Below are positions 24,073 through 32,090 of a stretch of DNA of 64,000 nucleotides, piece after piece. A program made the position numbers and the translations under genes. The notes beneath the pieces are model-generated. The model was not told the origin of the DNA. It saw only the letters and a program-made list of their open reading frames with translations, and searched no databases. The stretch covers positions 62,001-126,000 of the forward strand of contig CALEDQ010000008.1 in the NCBI GenBank assembly GCA_937949615.1, read 5' to 3'. The stretch is from an uncultured bacterium. Its GTDB lineage: Bacteria > Muiribacteriota > Ozemobacteria > Ozemobacterales > Ozemobacteraceae. The stretch's first letter is position 1. Every line of letters starts with the position of its first letter.

Positions 24073-24225
24073 TCAGGCAGACATGGCTGTCAGCAGCAGA
24101 TCTCTGTCGGCCGAGCCATCAGAGAACTGGTCGACATCGACAAACACCCGCGCAGCCTTTTCCTTTTTCTTAGAATCAGAACTCTTGTTATTCCAGGGCA
24201 CAAATGAATTTTCGTAAGGTCTCAT
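24073..24225 (-). CDS. Small 50-residue protein upstream of the HDAC-like gene
   Basis: ATG 24225 is preceded by a strong AAGGAGGG, about 10 bases away. The product is hydrophilic: basic in the middle (SSDSKKKEKAARV), acidic after it (FVDVDQFSDGSADRD), with a short hydrophobic end LLLTAMSA. No known domain. Its stop lies 4 bases before the HDAC-like ATG, and a promoter sits upstream, so the two probably form an operon. Codon use in so short a frame is not decisive. Confidence 0.6.
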   Translation of the reverse strand: MRPYENSFVPWNNKSSDSKKKEKAARVFVDVDQFSDGSADRDLLLTAMSA

Positions 24226-24261
24226 ACTCGATACACCCTCCTTATAAAAAATCCTGTTAAG

Positions 24262-24290
24262 GTTATCGACATTTCTGCCTCCGCCATCAA
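24262..24290 (-). promoter_or_regulatory. Probable promoter of the small-protein/HDAC-like operon
   Basis: Minus strand TTGATG (24290-24285), 17-base spacer, GATAAC (24267-24262). Each box matches 4 of 6 consensus bases. Confidence 0.45.
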
Positions 24291-24321
24291 CCCTCAAATT
24301 TTTCGACCGCCCTGCGGGCAT

Positions 24322-24346
24322 GAAAAAACCCGGCCTCACGGCCGGG
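24322..24346 (-). terminator. Intrinsic terminator downstream of the glycine-zipper gene
   Basis: On the minus strand the stem CCCGGCC/GGCCGGG (24346-24340 and 24335-24329) has a 4-base loop and is followed by six T. It lies about 220 bases after the glycine-zipper gene, in a stretch (24361-24565) where I see no gene. Confidence 0.75.
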
Positions 24347-24565
24347 CAACAAAAATCCATGCAGATTCAGTTATTAAATCACCCGAATCGTCTTCTCATA
24401 CAAGCAGATAAATCCTTATTACAGGCTTTATCTATACCTATTACCAAAATGGGGCTGGTTATGACTCAGCAGCTGTTGCAGGAATTGTTGGCGAACTGAA
24501 ACCAGCACAGAGCCTGGTCAGGAAATAATCGAGCCAGTTGAATTATTAAGAAAAGCCAAAGAGGC

Positions 24566-25549
24566 TCAGCGAATACCAGAAGCGGCGTTAACTGCTGCCT
24601 GATAAGCTTCGTAGGCCTGGCGGTACTGCTGCAGGCGAGCCTGCTTTTCTTCTGCAGAAGCGGTTGGTGAAGTTACCGCATCGGTGTATTCTCGATAAGT
24701 CTTTTCATAGTTTGCCCGGGCTGCCATAACCGACGGGCTGGCGGCAGAAGCCGCACTGCCGACCGCAGCTTTTGTTTCATCTGCAGAATTGTCTGCCTCT
24801 TCAACAGCAGGAGTCGGGTCTTCGATTTTTACCAGAGTCGATTCGAGCTCGGCTTCTTCTTTTTTGTCTTCGGCTTCAGAAATGCCGCTGGCGGCATAAG
24901 CTTCATAGCCCTTCTTGAGAGTTTTGCGACCGATCCAGCGACCAATGCCGCGACCGATGGCCTTGCCGAGCTTGCTGCCGAGATAAGCCGCAGAAACCGT
25001 GCCAAGCAACGGAATCGCGAATGGCGTTGCACCGGCCAGCAGTGCGATGCCGGCTGCAGCACCGAGACTGCCGCCAACGAGATCGCCAAAGACCGCGCCG
25101 ATCGATTCGGCGCTCAAAGAAGCTTTATTAACTGATTTAATGGCATCAACCACTGCACCAAGATCGACTTTACGGCCATTATGCAGCTTCCATTGCGCCA
25201 GCAGTTCGCCCACCGCCTTGCCAAAAGTTTTCGCTGCAATGTCACCAATGCGATAGCCAATCATCGCACCCATACCAGCTGCCACCGGTCCGCCAATCGT
25301 CGTGCCGATGACAAAGCCGATGCCGGCGCCGAGGGCCCCGACGGCTTTTCCGGCTACGAAGCCGGCAACTTTGCCGGCCGCTTTGGTTATCCACCAGTCG
25401 CGCTGCTGCACCTGCTCGACCTTTTCCTGGGTTTTCAGTTTCAGTTTATCGAAAAGCGACAGCTCAGCCGCATCGACAAATGGTGCCAGAAGCAGGCAGA
25501 GAACGAGAAGCAGACTTATATTCGCATAGCGTCTTTGTGCCAACAGCAT
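24566..25549 (-). CDS. Exported glycine-zipper protein, unknown function
   Basis: 327 residues. The start is ATG 25549, six bases after GGAG; the in-frame ATG at 25561 overlaps that ribosome site. The signal peptide is MLLAQRRYANISLLLVLCLLLAPFVDA. Three Gly/Ala-rich hydrophobic stretches follow, with glycine-zipper spacing (G-x3-G-x3-G): KVAGFVAGKAVGALGAGIG, GDLVGGSLGAAAGIALLAG and YLGSKLGKAIGRGIGRWIG. The C-terminal 100 residues are charged and helical (EKTYREYTDAVTSP). Glycine-zipper proteins often associate with or insert into envelope membranes. It has its own strong promoter. No named family recognised. Confidence 0.7.
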   Translation of the reverse strand: MLLAQRRYANISLLLVLCLLLAPFVDAAELSLFDKLKLKTQEKVEQVQQRDWWITKAAGKVAGFVAGKAVGALGAGIGFVIGTTIGGPVAAGMGAMIGYRIGDIAAKTFGKAVGELLAQWKLHNGRKVDLGAVVDAIKSVNKASLSAESIGAVFGDLVGGSLGAAAGIALLAGATPFAIPLLGTVSAAYLGSKLGKAIGRGIGRWIGRKTLKKGYEAYAASGISEAEDKKEEAELESTLVKIEDPTPAVEEADNSADETKAAVGSAASAASPSVMAARANYEKTYREYTDAVTSPTASAEEKQARLQQYRQAYEAYQAAVNAASGIR

Positions 25550-25584
25550 ACAAAGCTCCATTAAAAGCTTTCAGATTTCTTTCA

Positions 25585-25613
25585 AGTATAAGAAAACAAC
25601 CAACACCCCGCAA
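25585..25613 (-). promoter_or_regulatory. Promoter of the glycine-zipper gene
   Basis: Minus strand TTGCGG (25613-25608), 17-base spacer, TATACT (25590-25585). Just upstream, 25625-25642 holds two exact AAATTTTGT copies in tandem (on the plus strand), an A/T-rich stretch in the place of an UP element or activator site. Confidence 0.6.
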
Positions 25614-25839
25614 TGTACACCGGCAAATTTTGTAAATTTTGTAAATGTCGCTGAGAAATTTATATTGTGCATGGCTCCGCTCTGAGAAAATCCCCAAATT
25701 TGAAGAAATGCCACACCACATTCAGAATCTAAATATTATTTCACGCTGGAGAGAGAAAAAAAGAATTTACTATCTACCCCTGTTAATTAACCTGGGCGGC
25801 AAAGAAAAATCATAAAAACAGCCTGCCTATTTTTTCTGC

Positions 25840-26295
25840 TCAGGGCTTTCTGCGGGCGAGCAGGCGGTCGAGCTGATTGGCGAAAGCCTGACATTCTTTT
25901 TTGCCGTAAGGGGCCGGGCCGCCGGTAGTGGCGCCTGATTTGCGCAGGGTGTCCATAAAGTCACGAACGAAAAGGCGCTCTTTGATATTTTCTTCTGAGT
26001 AAAGCTGTCCACGCGGGTCAACAGCCAGCCCGCCGCGGGCGACCACTTCGGCAGCCAGCGGAATATCGGCGGTAACAATAAGATCACCGGGCTCGGTCAA
26101 TTCGACAATTCTCGCATCGGCAACGTCAAAGCCCTGTTCGATCATCTCGAAGCTGATAAATTCAGACTCCGGAATCCGCAGCTGTTTGTTGGCGACCAGA
26201 ATTGCCGGCACCTTAACCCGTTCGGCCGCCCGGAAGATAATATCGCGGGCCGCTCCCGGCAATGCATCGGCATCAACAAGAATTTTCACTTGCAC
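25840..26295 (-). CDS. YaiI/YqxD family protein (DUF188, PIN-like)
   Basis: 151 residues. Family blocks are ILVDADALPGAARDIIFRAAERVKVPAILVANKQLRIP at the N-terminus, GDLIVTADIPLAAEVVARGGLAVDPRGQLYSEENIKERL in the middle, and GPAPYGKKECQAFANQLDRLL at the end. The conserved acidic residues (DADA, TADIPLA) give it a PIN-like putative nuclease fold, but the biochemical role of the family is not settled. It lies 96 bases after the fumarase/mesaconase gene and may be read through from the mutase operon. Confidence 0.92.
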   Translation of the reverse strand: MQVKILVDADALPGAARDIIFRAAERVKVPAILVANKQLRIPESEFISFEMIEQGFDVADARIVELTEPGDLIVTADIPLAAEVVARGGLAVDPRGQLYSEENIKERLFVRDFMDTLRKSGATTGGPAPYGKKECQAFANQLDRLLARRKP

Positions 26296-26391
26296 CCCGT
26301 AAGCTCAAAAACTCGATTTTTTTTGCAGTAGTTACGAATCAGGCCAGCTGCCTCGCTTGCGAAACTGCAATAGTCGTCTGGCAAAAGCTTT

Positions 26392-27951
26392 TCAATACAG
26401 GCGATTGCCCTTGTTGTCGTAAAGAATGAAGGCGGGCATGTCTTTGACTTTGATGCGGTGAATTGCTTCCATACCGTATTCCGGGAAGTCGAGCACTTCT
26501 GACGAAATAATATTCTCTTTGGCAATCAGCGCTGCCGCACCACCGATAGTACCGAGGTAAAAGCCACCGTATTTTTCGCAGGCTTTCACGACACTTTCGG
26601 CGCGGTTACCCTTCGCCAGGGTCACCATCGACGCGCCACGGCTCATGAAGAAATCCATGTATTCGTCCATGCGCTGCGCGGTGGTCGGGCCGAAACTGCC
26701 AATCACATGACCAGCCGGGGTCTTGGCCGGCCCGGCGTAATAGACCGGGTGGTTTCTAAAATAATCCGGCAGCGGCTGACCGGCATTGACCATATCGAAA
26801 AGCCTTGCATGCGCCATATCACGGCCAACGATCAGCGTGCCGTTGAGCATTACCAGCGAACCGGCTGCATGCTTCGACAGCTGCAGCAAAATCTCGGGCA
26901 TCGGGCGATCGAGATCGATGCTGGCGGCTTTCAGACTGCCGGTCTGGCATTTTGCCAGCAGACGCGCCGGATTGCGGTCGAGTTCTTCAAGGAAAACGCC
27001 ATCGGCAGTAATTTTTGCCGCCATATTGCGATGCGCACTGCACGACACGCCAACCGATACCGGGCACGAACCGGCATGCCGCGGCAGGCGCACGACGCGG
27101 GCTTCAATGGCCAGGTGCGAACCACCGAACTGGGCACCCCACCCTGTTTCGGCAGCGATCTGCATGACTTTCGCTTCCCAGTCGAGATCGCGGTATGGTG
27201 CGCCTTTGCCGTCACCAGTGGTCGGCAGACTGTCGAGCCAGCCGGTCGAAGCCAGTTTCATCGTCTTCAGATTGTTTTCGGGCGAGGTGCCGCCGACAAC
27301 AACGACGATCGTGTATGGCGGGCAGGCCGCAACGCCGAGACCGCCGATTTTTTCCTTGAGAAAGGCGGTCAGCGACTTTTCGTTGAGAAGGGCGCGGCTG
27401 CCCTGATGCAGCACGGTTTTGTTCGCCGATCCCCCACCCTTCGCCATAAACATGAAATGGTATTCATCGCCCGGCGCAAAGGCGATGTCGATCTGCGCCG
27501 GCAGGTTGTTGCCGGTATTCACCTCATCGAACATGCTCTTCGGCGCAACCTGAGAATAGCGCAGGCTGTTGTTACGCCAGGCAGCGGCAATACCTTCGGT
27601 GAGCAGTTTTTCGTCTTCACCGCCGGTCAGAACCTTTTCGCCGCGCCAGGCAAACACCGTGGCGGTGCCAGTGTCCTGACAGAGAGGTAGAAAACCTTCG
27701 GCAGCGATAACGGCGTTCTTTATCAGAGAACTGCAGACAAAACGCTCGTTATCGGCCGCTTTCGGGTCGGCGGCGATGGATGCCAGCTCATCAAGGTGGC
27801 CGGGGCGCAGATAAAACGACAGGTCGTGAAAAGCCTCTTCTGCCAGCAGCTTGAGCACATCCGGCTCGACAGTCAGAAACTGCCGCCCACCGATGCTTTC
27901 GCGTCTGATGCCTTTGTCGGTAAGCTTTCTAAAGTTGCATTTCACGGTCAT
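26392..27951 (-). CDS. Class I (Fe-S) fumarase family hydratase, probable mesaconase
   Basis: 519 residues, FumA/FumB-like with alpha and beta parts in one chain. Cysteines suited to the [4Fe-4S] cluster occur in FLPLCQDTGTA, SVGVSCSAHRNMAAK and AKCQTGSLKAA. AKGGGSANKTVLHQ and the beta-part blocks HPVYYAGPAKTPAGHVIGSFGPTTAQRMD and MVTLAKGNRAESVVKACEKYGGFYLGTIGGAAALIA are intact. Members hydrate fumarate and, in several organisms, mesaconate. As last gene of the glutamate mutase/methylaspartate ammonia-lyase operon, mesaconate to (S)-citramalate is the likely main reaction (inference). GGAAGG precedes the ATG. Confidence 0.9.
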   Translation of the reverse strand: MTVKCNFRKLTDKGIRRESIGGRQFLTVEPDVLKLLAEEAFHDLSFYLRPGHLDELASIAADPKAADNERFVCSSLIKNAVIAAEGFLPLCQDTGTATVFAWRGEKVLTGGEDEKLLTEGIAAAWRNNSLRYSQVAPKSMFDEVNTGNNLPAQIDIAFAPGDEYHFMFMAKGGGSANKTVLHQGSRALLNEKSLTAFLKEKIGGLGVAACPPYTIVVVVGGTSPENNLKTMKLASTGWLDSLPTTGDGKGAPYRDLDWEAKVMQIAAETGWGAQFGGSHLAIEARVVRLPRHAGSCPVSVGVSCSAHRNMAAKITADGVFLEELDRNPARLLAKCQTGSLKAASIDLDRPMPEILLQLSKHAAGSLVMLNGTLIVGRDMAHARLFDMVNAGQPLPDYFRNHPVYYAGPAKTPAGHVIGSFGPTTAQRMDEYMDFFMSRGASMVTLAKGNRAESVVKACEKYGGFYLGTIGGAAALIAKENIISSEVLDFPEYGMEAIHRIKVKDMPAFILYDNKGNRLY

Positions 27952-28023
27952 ATCTTTTTTCCTTCCCTTGATCAGGCTGCATGTTTTTGATTTACCCGAC
28001 CACCCTGACTGCCGGCTTTCGCC

Positions 28024-28968
28024 TCATTCACTGAAATAAGTAATACCCTCGACACCGACGCCCTTTTTCGGGCCAACCATGCCAACAAGCATGTATTCTT
28101 TCCAGATCGGGTCGTAAACGTATTCCTGCCACAATCTGAAATTCTCGATCTGCCCCGACGCCTTAACGTGCGTGCGCGTGCCGGTGCAGAACATCTGCCA
28201 GTCGCCAATGCTGATCTTGTCTTTGCAGGCAACGCCAATCGGCACGTTGGCTGCAATCACCTTCTTCACTTTTTCCTCGACATCGTGAATGTTGATGTCG
28301 GGCTTCTCGCTGAACTTGATGACAAAACCATGCTTGACGTCTGAATGCAGCACCCTGCGCGTGTAGTTGTAGTCTGCCGCCAGAATGTAACTGGTGATGT
28401 CTTCGGCCGAGTGCGCCATGCGGCGGTAGATCGCGGTCTTTTCGGCGTGCGCCTTGATCTCAGCCGGAAACGGCCCGAAAACCGTCGGCCGGCAGACGAG
28501 CAGCTCTTCACCAATCGCAAAGATGATCTGCGCATTGTAGCCAAGCTGCTTATAAATCAGATCGAAATGCTCGATAACCACACGCCGGCCGTTTTCAACG
28601 ACACGATTAACCGCATCGATAATCTCGAACGGCTGTTTGAAGGCCAATTCGTAGCGCACATCTATATGGAAAGTATGCGGCGCAAAGAAATTATCAGGCT
28701 GAAAATCGTAGATCGGCGTACTTTTCAGGTTGACGCCATCGTCATCGTTGGTCAGCTCCAGACCCGGGAAAAGGCCCTTGATCAGGGTCGACTTGCCCGA
28801 ACCCTCACCGCCGATGATGCCGATCAGCAGATCGGTCGGCCCGAGATAGCGGCTGGCCAGAAGGCTGCCGAGCATATACAGTCTCGGCCGCCCGCGTGGC
28901 GCGTAGTAGGTCGAATACATCAATGTCTCGAAATGAGACATGTTGGAGTTCAGAAATGAGCCCTGCAT
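28024..28968 (-). CDS. P-loop protein with degenerate alanyl-tRNA-synthetase second additional (SAD) domain
   Basis: 314 residues. The N-terminal half has Walker A GGEGSGKST (residues 53-61), as in small kinases, and VVIEHFDLIYKQLG, which resembles a Walker B/lid region. The C-terminal half resembles the AlaRS/AlaX editing domain: MAHSAEDITSYILAADYNYTRR, and CTGTRTHVKASGQIENFRLW, recalling the C-G-G-T-H-V...T-G-E-I motif. The zinc motifs are altered: H-x3-H becomes HSAED, and the Cys-His spacing is longer (C261, H267). Similar fusions are found in methylaspartate loci of other anaerobes as far as I recall. Role unknown; possibly handling of an amino acid or acyl intermediate. One base separates it from the DUF4387 gene. 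Confidence 0.75.
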   Translation of the reverse strand: MQGSFLNSNMSHFETLMYSTYYAPRGRPRLYMLGSLLASRYLGPTDLLIGIIGGEGSGKSTLIKGLFPGLELTNDDDGVNLKSTPIYDFQPDNFFAPHTFHIDVRYELAFKQPFEIIDAVNRVVENGRRVVIEHFDLIYKQLGYNAQIIFAIGEELLVCRPTVFGPFPAEIKAHAEKTAIYRRMAHSAEDITSYILAADYNYTRRVLHSDVKHGFVIKFSEKPDINIHDVEEKVKKVIAANVPIGVACKDKISIGDWQMFCTGTRTHVKASGQIENFRLWQEYVYDPIWKEYMLVGMVGPKKGVGVEGITYFSE

Positions 28969-28969
28969 A

Positions 28970-29281
28970 TCAGAATTCTATGCCGAGCAGTGGTGCGTGC
29001 TGCTGCGCGCCGTAAATGTCGGTTTCGCCGGGGGCACCAGATGAAATCGGGCGTTTGATCGTGATCTTTACCGCATTTGCCGGAGCAAACCAGACAAGAT
29101 TGAGAATATCGCTTTCGTCGATCTTCAGAACGCCGGCCATCTGCTTGCGGTTGATGATCTGCTGCGATTTGAACATTTCGTAGAACTCTTTGTTCTTGAA
29201 CATGATATCGAAAGTCAGCTCATACGGGCCGGCATTCTTTGACCTGATGACCTTGGCCGCTTCAAGTATGTTTCTTTTCAT
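28970..29281 (-). CDS. DUF4387 family protein
   Basis: 103 residues. The sequence fits the small DUF4387 family: AKVIRSKNAGPYELTFDIMF, INRKQMAGVL, and VWFAPANAVKITIKRP near the end. Members usually sit next to AtuA-like (DUF1446) genes, as here. The biochemical role is unknown; a subunit or partner of the AtuA-like protein is the obvious inference. It starts 173 bases after the AtuA-like gene, the largest gap in this operon. Confidence 0.82.
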   Translation of the reverse strand: MKRNILEAAKVIRSKNAGPYELTFDIMFKNKEFYEMFKSQQIINRKQMAGVLKIDESDILNLVWFAPANAVKITIKRPISSGAPGETDIYGAQQHAPLLGIEF

Positions 29282-29352
29282 TATCTTCTCCGATTTCCAT
29301 TCAATATTAATTGGATGGTGTAGATTTCAAGGTATGCTTCGGCCTATCAGCC

Positions 29353-29409
29353 GGGTTGCTTTTTCTCCAGCGATTCGCTTCGCTCACAAGCTTCCGAAAA
29401 AGCAATCCC
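29353..29409. repeat. Long imperfect inverted repeat between AtuA-like and DUF4387 genes
   Basis: GGGTTGCTTTTTC (29353-29365) pairs with GAAAAAGCAATCCC (29396-29409) with a one-base bulge, enclosing about 30 bases. A second near-palindrome, CCATTCAAT..ATTGGATGG, lies at 29297-29318. This 173-base gap is the only break in an otherwise packed operon and may hold a processing site, attenuator or internal promoter. Confidence 0.5.
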
Positions 29410-29454
29410 GTCTTCTCGCCTCGCAATAGTTAAATTGGAAACTCTTTTTTCAAG

Positions 29455-30837
29455 CTATTTCAACAGATCTCCGTCTTTGAAGGTCTCGATGCGATGGGTG
29501 AACAGCTTTTCACCGTTCGGGTCCATCAGGTGGTAGAGAGAGAATTCGAAGACCTGGCCCATCTTGATGTCAGACGGTGAGAATGGAAAAGCCAGATTGC
29601 CGGCCGTTGAAATGCGGCCTTCATAGCCGTAGTGCAGCAGGGTCGAGCGGGCCACGCTGCAGAGTGTGTCAGCCTGTTCCTGGGTCGGGCAGAGAGCTTC
29701 GATGATGATGCACAGTTCATGCGAGGTCGCGTTCTGCAGCGGTTCAAGCGCGCCCATGACGCCGTTTTTGCCATAAACGTGGAAAAACAGCTGTTTGTCG
29801 CGGTCTTCATCGGGCGACATTTCTTTGAGCTGCTGTTTGACTTCGCCGAGAATTTTTTCGATACCGGCGATCATGATCGGGTCACGGGTGCCGGCAATGC
29901 TGACGCTGCGATAGCCGATCGGCCGGGCGCCTTCAAGCTTGATCAGATATTTCGGGGTTGGTTCGAAAACACTGCCCTTCACTTCGACGCGGCCATCGCC
30001 AACGTCGGTGAACGAACAACCTTCGAGATTGATCGAACCACCCGGGCCGGGCAGATGATACGGGTCAGACTTTTCGTAAAGCGTGTGAGCAGCGGCTGAT
30101 TCGCAGGTGAATTTACGTTTCGGGCTCAGCGCTTCGAGAATGAAAGAATCTTTCTTGAGAATACCAAGAGCGCAGTCAGCGCCGGAACCAGGAGTTGCGG
30201 CAATCGCGGCACATTCGAGAATCTTGCCCATGTGCAGAGCGAGACCTTCAGAATAACCCTTCATGACCGGCAAGGCGGCAAAACAGGCCGGGTCATAGCA
30301 GCGACCGGCCAGAACCACGTTACAGCCGTCTTTCAGTGCTTCAATAATCGGCTCGATGCCGATCTGAGCGACCAGATAGGTGGTTTCGTCGATCATCTGC
30401 TCAGTTACTTCCGGCACGCAGGCAAGCGGGCTGATGCGGCCTTCGCGCAGCGCTTTCTTTACGGCATCTTTGCTGACGTCAGAGGCGATAACGCCCATCT
30501 TGAAGCTCAGCTTTTCTTCTTTCGCGATTTCGACGATGATCTGGCGGCACCATTCAAGATGCGGCGCTGCACCAGAGCCGCCGGCAGTGCCGACAACAAC
30601 CGGAATACCATTTTTAACGCCTTCACGGATCATAAAACGCAGATCGCGCTTAACAAAGGCGCGGTCGGTGAACGATTTGCCGGCGCCGAGATAATAAGGG
30701 CCAGGGTCGGTCGAACCGGCGTCAACGCCGATCAGATGGGGTTTTCTTTCCATGCCACGTTTGAACGAGGCTTCGGGAAACCCATAACCAAGAATCGCAG
30801 TCGGCGACAGAACTCTGAATTCTTCATTGTTTGACAT
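29455..30837 (-). CDS. AtuA-like (acyclic terpene utilization, DUF1446) family protein
   Basis: 460 residues with the DUF1446/AtuA blocks: AILGYGFPEASFKRGMERKPHLIGVDAGSTDPGPYYLGAG near the N-terminus, VVGTAGGSGAAPHLEW, NVVLAGRCYDPACFAALP and GPGGSINLEGCSFTDVGDGRVEVKGSVF. The family is known from terpene catabolism but its reaction is not defined. Here it lies 2 bases after mal and is followed by DUF4387, so it is part of the glutamate/methylaspartate operon rather than terpene degradation. A structural or CoA-linked role in that pathway is speculation. Confidence 0.85.
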   Translation of the reverse strand: MSNNEEFRVLSPTAILGYGFPEASFKRGMERKPHLIGVDAGSTDPGPYYLGAGKSFTDRAFVKRDLRFMIREGVKNGIPVVVGTAGGSGAAPHLEWCRQIIVEIAKEEKLSFKMGVIASDVSKDAVKKALREGRISPLACVPEVTEQMIDETTYLVAQIGIEPIIEALKDGCNVVLAGRCYDPACFAALPVMKGYSEGLALHMGKILECAAIAATPGSGADCALGILKKDSFILEALSPKRKFTCESAAAHTLYEKSDPYHLPGPGGSINLEGCSFTDVGDGRVEVKGSVFEPTPKYLIKLEGARPIGYRSVSIAGTRDPIMIAGIEKILGEVKQQLKEMSPDEDRDKQLFFHVYGKNGVMGALEPLQNATSHELCIIIEALCPTQEQADTLCSVARSTLLHYGYEGRISTAGNLAFPFSPSDIKMGQVFEFSLYHLMDPNGEKLFTHRIETFKDGDLLK

Positions 30838-30839
30838 GT

Positions 30840-32090
30840 TTATTTTACCCCGTTTCTCAGGCGCAGAACCGCCAGAATGCGTTCAAGTTCATTGTTGACG
30901 ATATTGAAGCCTTCGTCGAAGCCCATGCCCGGTTTGGCAAGCATGCGTTCGGCACGCGCGGCCACTGCCAGATGCACGCAGATTCTCGCCGAAACGTCAG
31001 TTTCGTTGCAGGTGCCGCCCTGGTAGGCTTCCATGCCGTGTTTGCGGCAGTAGATAACGCTTTCGACGATATTGTGAATACCGCCCAGGTCGGGGGTCTT
31101 GATCTGAACCATGTGGCACGATTTGGCATCGGTAAAGTCGCGGACGTCTTCGAAAGTATTGCACCATTCGTCGGCAACGATCTTAACCGGCGAGCTGATG
31201 GCATGCAGGCGATCGGTGATCTTCTTCAGGCTGGCAATCTGCAGCTGTTTTTCTTCCATATCGACCGGGCCTTCGATGTAGAGGTTCAGGCCATCGGTGT
31301 CTTTTTCAAGAGAGGCGATGTAATCGGCGACTTTTTCCATGTTGTTGTCAAAAATCTGGCCGATGGTGCCATACACGTCGATGTGCAGATCGGGCCGGTA
31401 GCCCTCGTGGGTGCGCAGTTTTTTGACGCGGGCAGCAAGCCAGCGCACATACTCACGCAGTTTTTCACCGTTGCGGCCGAGTTTTTCCTCGACATTGTTG
31501 ATCAGGCCGTGCGGCAGCACTTCGACGCCTTTGAGAATCATCTTGTCGACGTTGTCATATCGGTTATCGCCGGTCTGACCAAAAATCGGCACGCGTTCGG
31601 CAACGACCGGCAGCTTGTATTCCTGGCAGACGACTTCGCAGGGCATCAGCTTGAGAGCTTTGGCGCGGGCATCGAGCAGTGCCTGAGTCAGACCGTAACG
31701 GATCGCCGAATGCAGCGGTTTGCCTTCGATGACCAGTTCAGAAAAATGTTTCGCCATGTCTCTGAAAGTGCCGACTTCGCGGCCTTCGAGCAGCGGTTTG
31801 ATATGCTTTTCGAGATACGGAACGTATTCTTCGGCCAGAAACAGCGGGTCGCGGCCACCGGCGCCTGAATACTGCACGGCGGCACAGTCGCCGCAGGCGA
31901 TCTGACCATCTTCGAGCAGCAGCAGAACCGAAATGCTCTGACCGGCCTGTCTGATGCTCTTGAAACCGGGGGTTAGCGGTTCACCGACATAAACGAAGCC
32001 ATCATGGCCAGCGCCTTTTTTGATGGCACGCTGGTCGTCGAAAAAAAACGAAGAAATACCTTTTGCGAACGTTGCTTTAACAATTTTCAT
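30840..32090 (-). CDS. mal: Methylaspartate ammonia-lyase
   Basis: Eliminates ammonia from (2S,3S)-3-methylaspartate to give mesaconate. 416 residues, enolase superfamily. Expected active-site residues fall at the same numbers as in the Clostridium tetanomorphum enzyme: H194 (VLPHG), metal ligands D238 (HIDVYG), E273 (YIEGPVD) and D307 (VADEW), and catalytic base K331 (QIKTPDLGG). Complete and uninterrupted. Overlaps the glmE stop by 4 bases and sits directly before the AtuA-like gene. Confidence 0.97.
   Translation of the reverse strand: MKIVKATFAKGISSFFFDDQRAIKKGAGHDGFVYVGEPLTPGFKSIRQAGQSISVLLLLEDGQIACGDCAAVQYSGAGGRDPLFLAEEYVPYLEKHIKPLLEGREVGTFRDMAKHFSELVIEGKPLHSAIRYGLTQALLDARAKALKLMPCEVVCQEYKLPVVAERVPIFGQTGDNRYDNVDKMILKGVEVLPHGLINNVEEKLGRNGEKLREYVRWLAARVKKLRTHEGYRPDLHIDVYGTIGQIFDNNMEKVADYIASLEKDTDGLNLYIEGPVDMEEKQLQIASLKKITDRLHAISSPVKIVADEWCNTFEDVRDFTDAKSCHMVQIKTPDLGGIHNIVESVIYCRKHGMEAYQGGTCNETDVSARICVHLAVAARAERMLAKPGMGFDEGFNIVNNELERILAVLRLRNGVK

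Noticed and set aside
26707..27690. 327-codon plus-strand open frame opposite the fumarase/mesaconase gene
   Set aside because: Antisense shadow; no recognisable motif and it begins and ends inside the real gene.
30831..31868. 345-codon plus-strand open frame opposite mal
   Set aside because: Antisense shadow of a gene whose active-site residues are all identified; Phe/Asp/His-rich composition typical of shadows.
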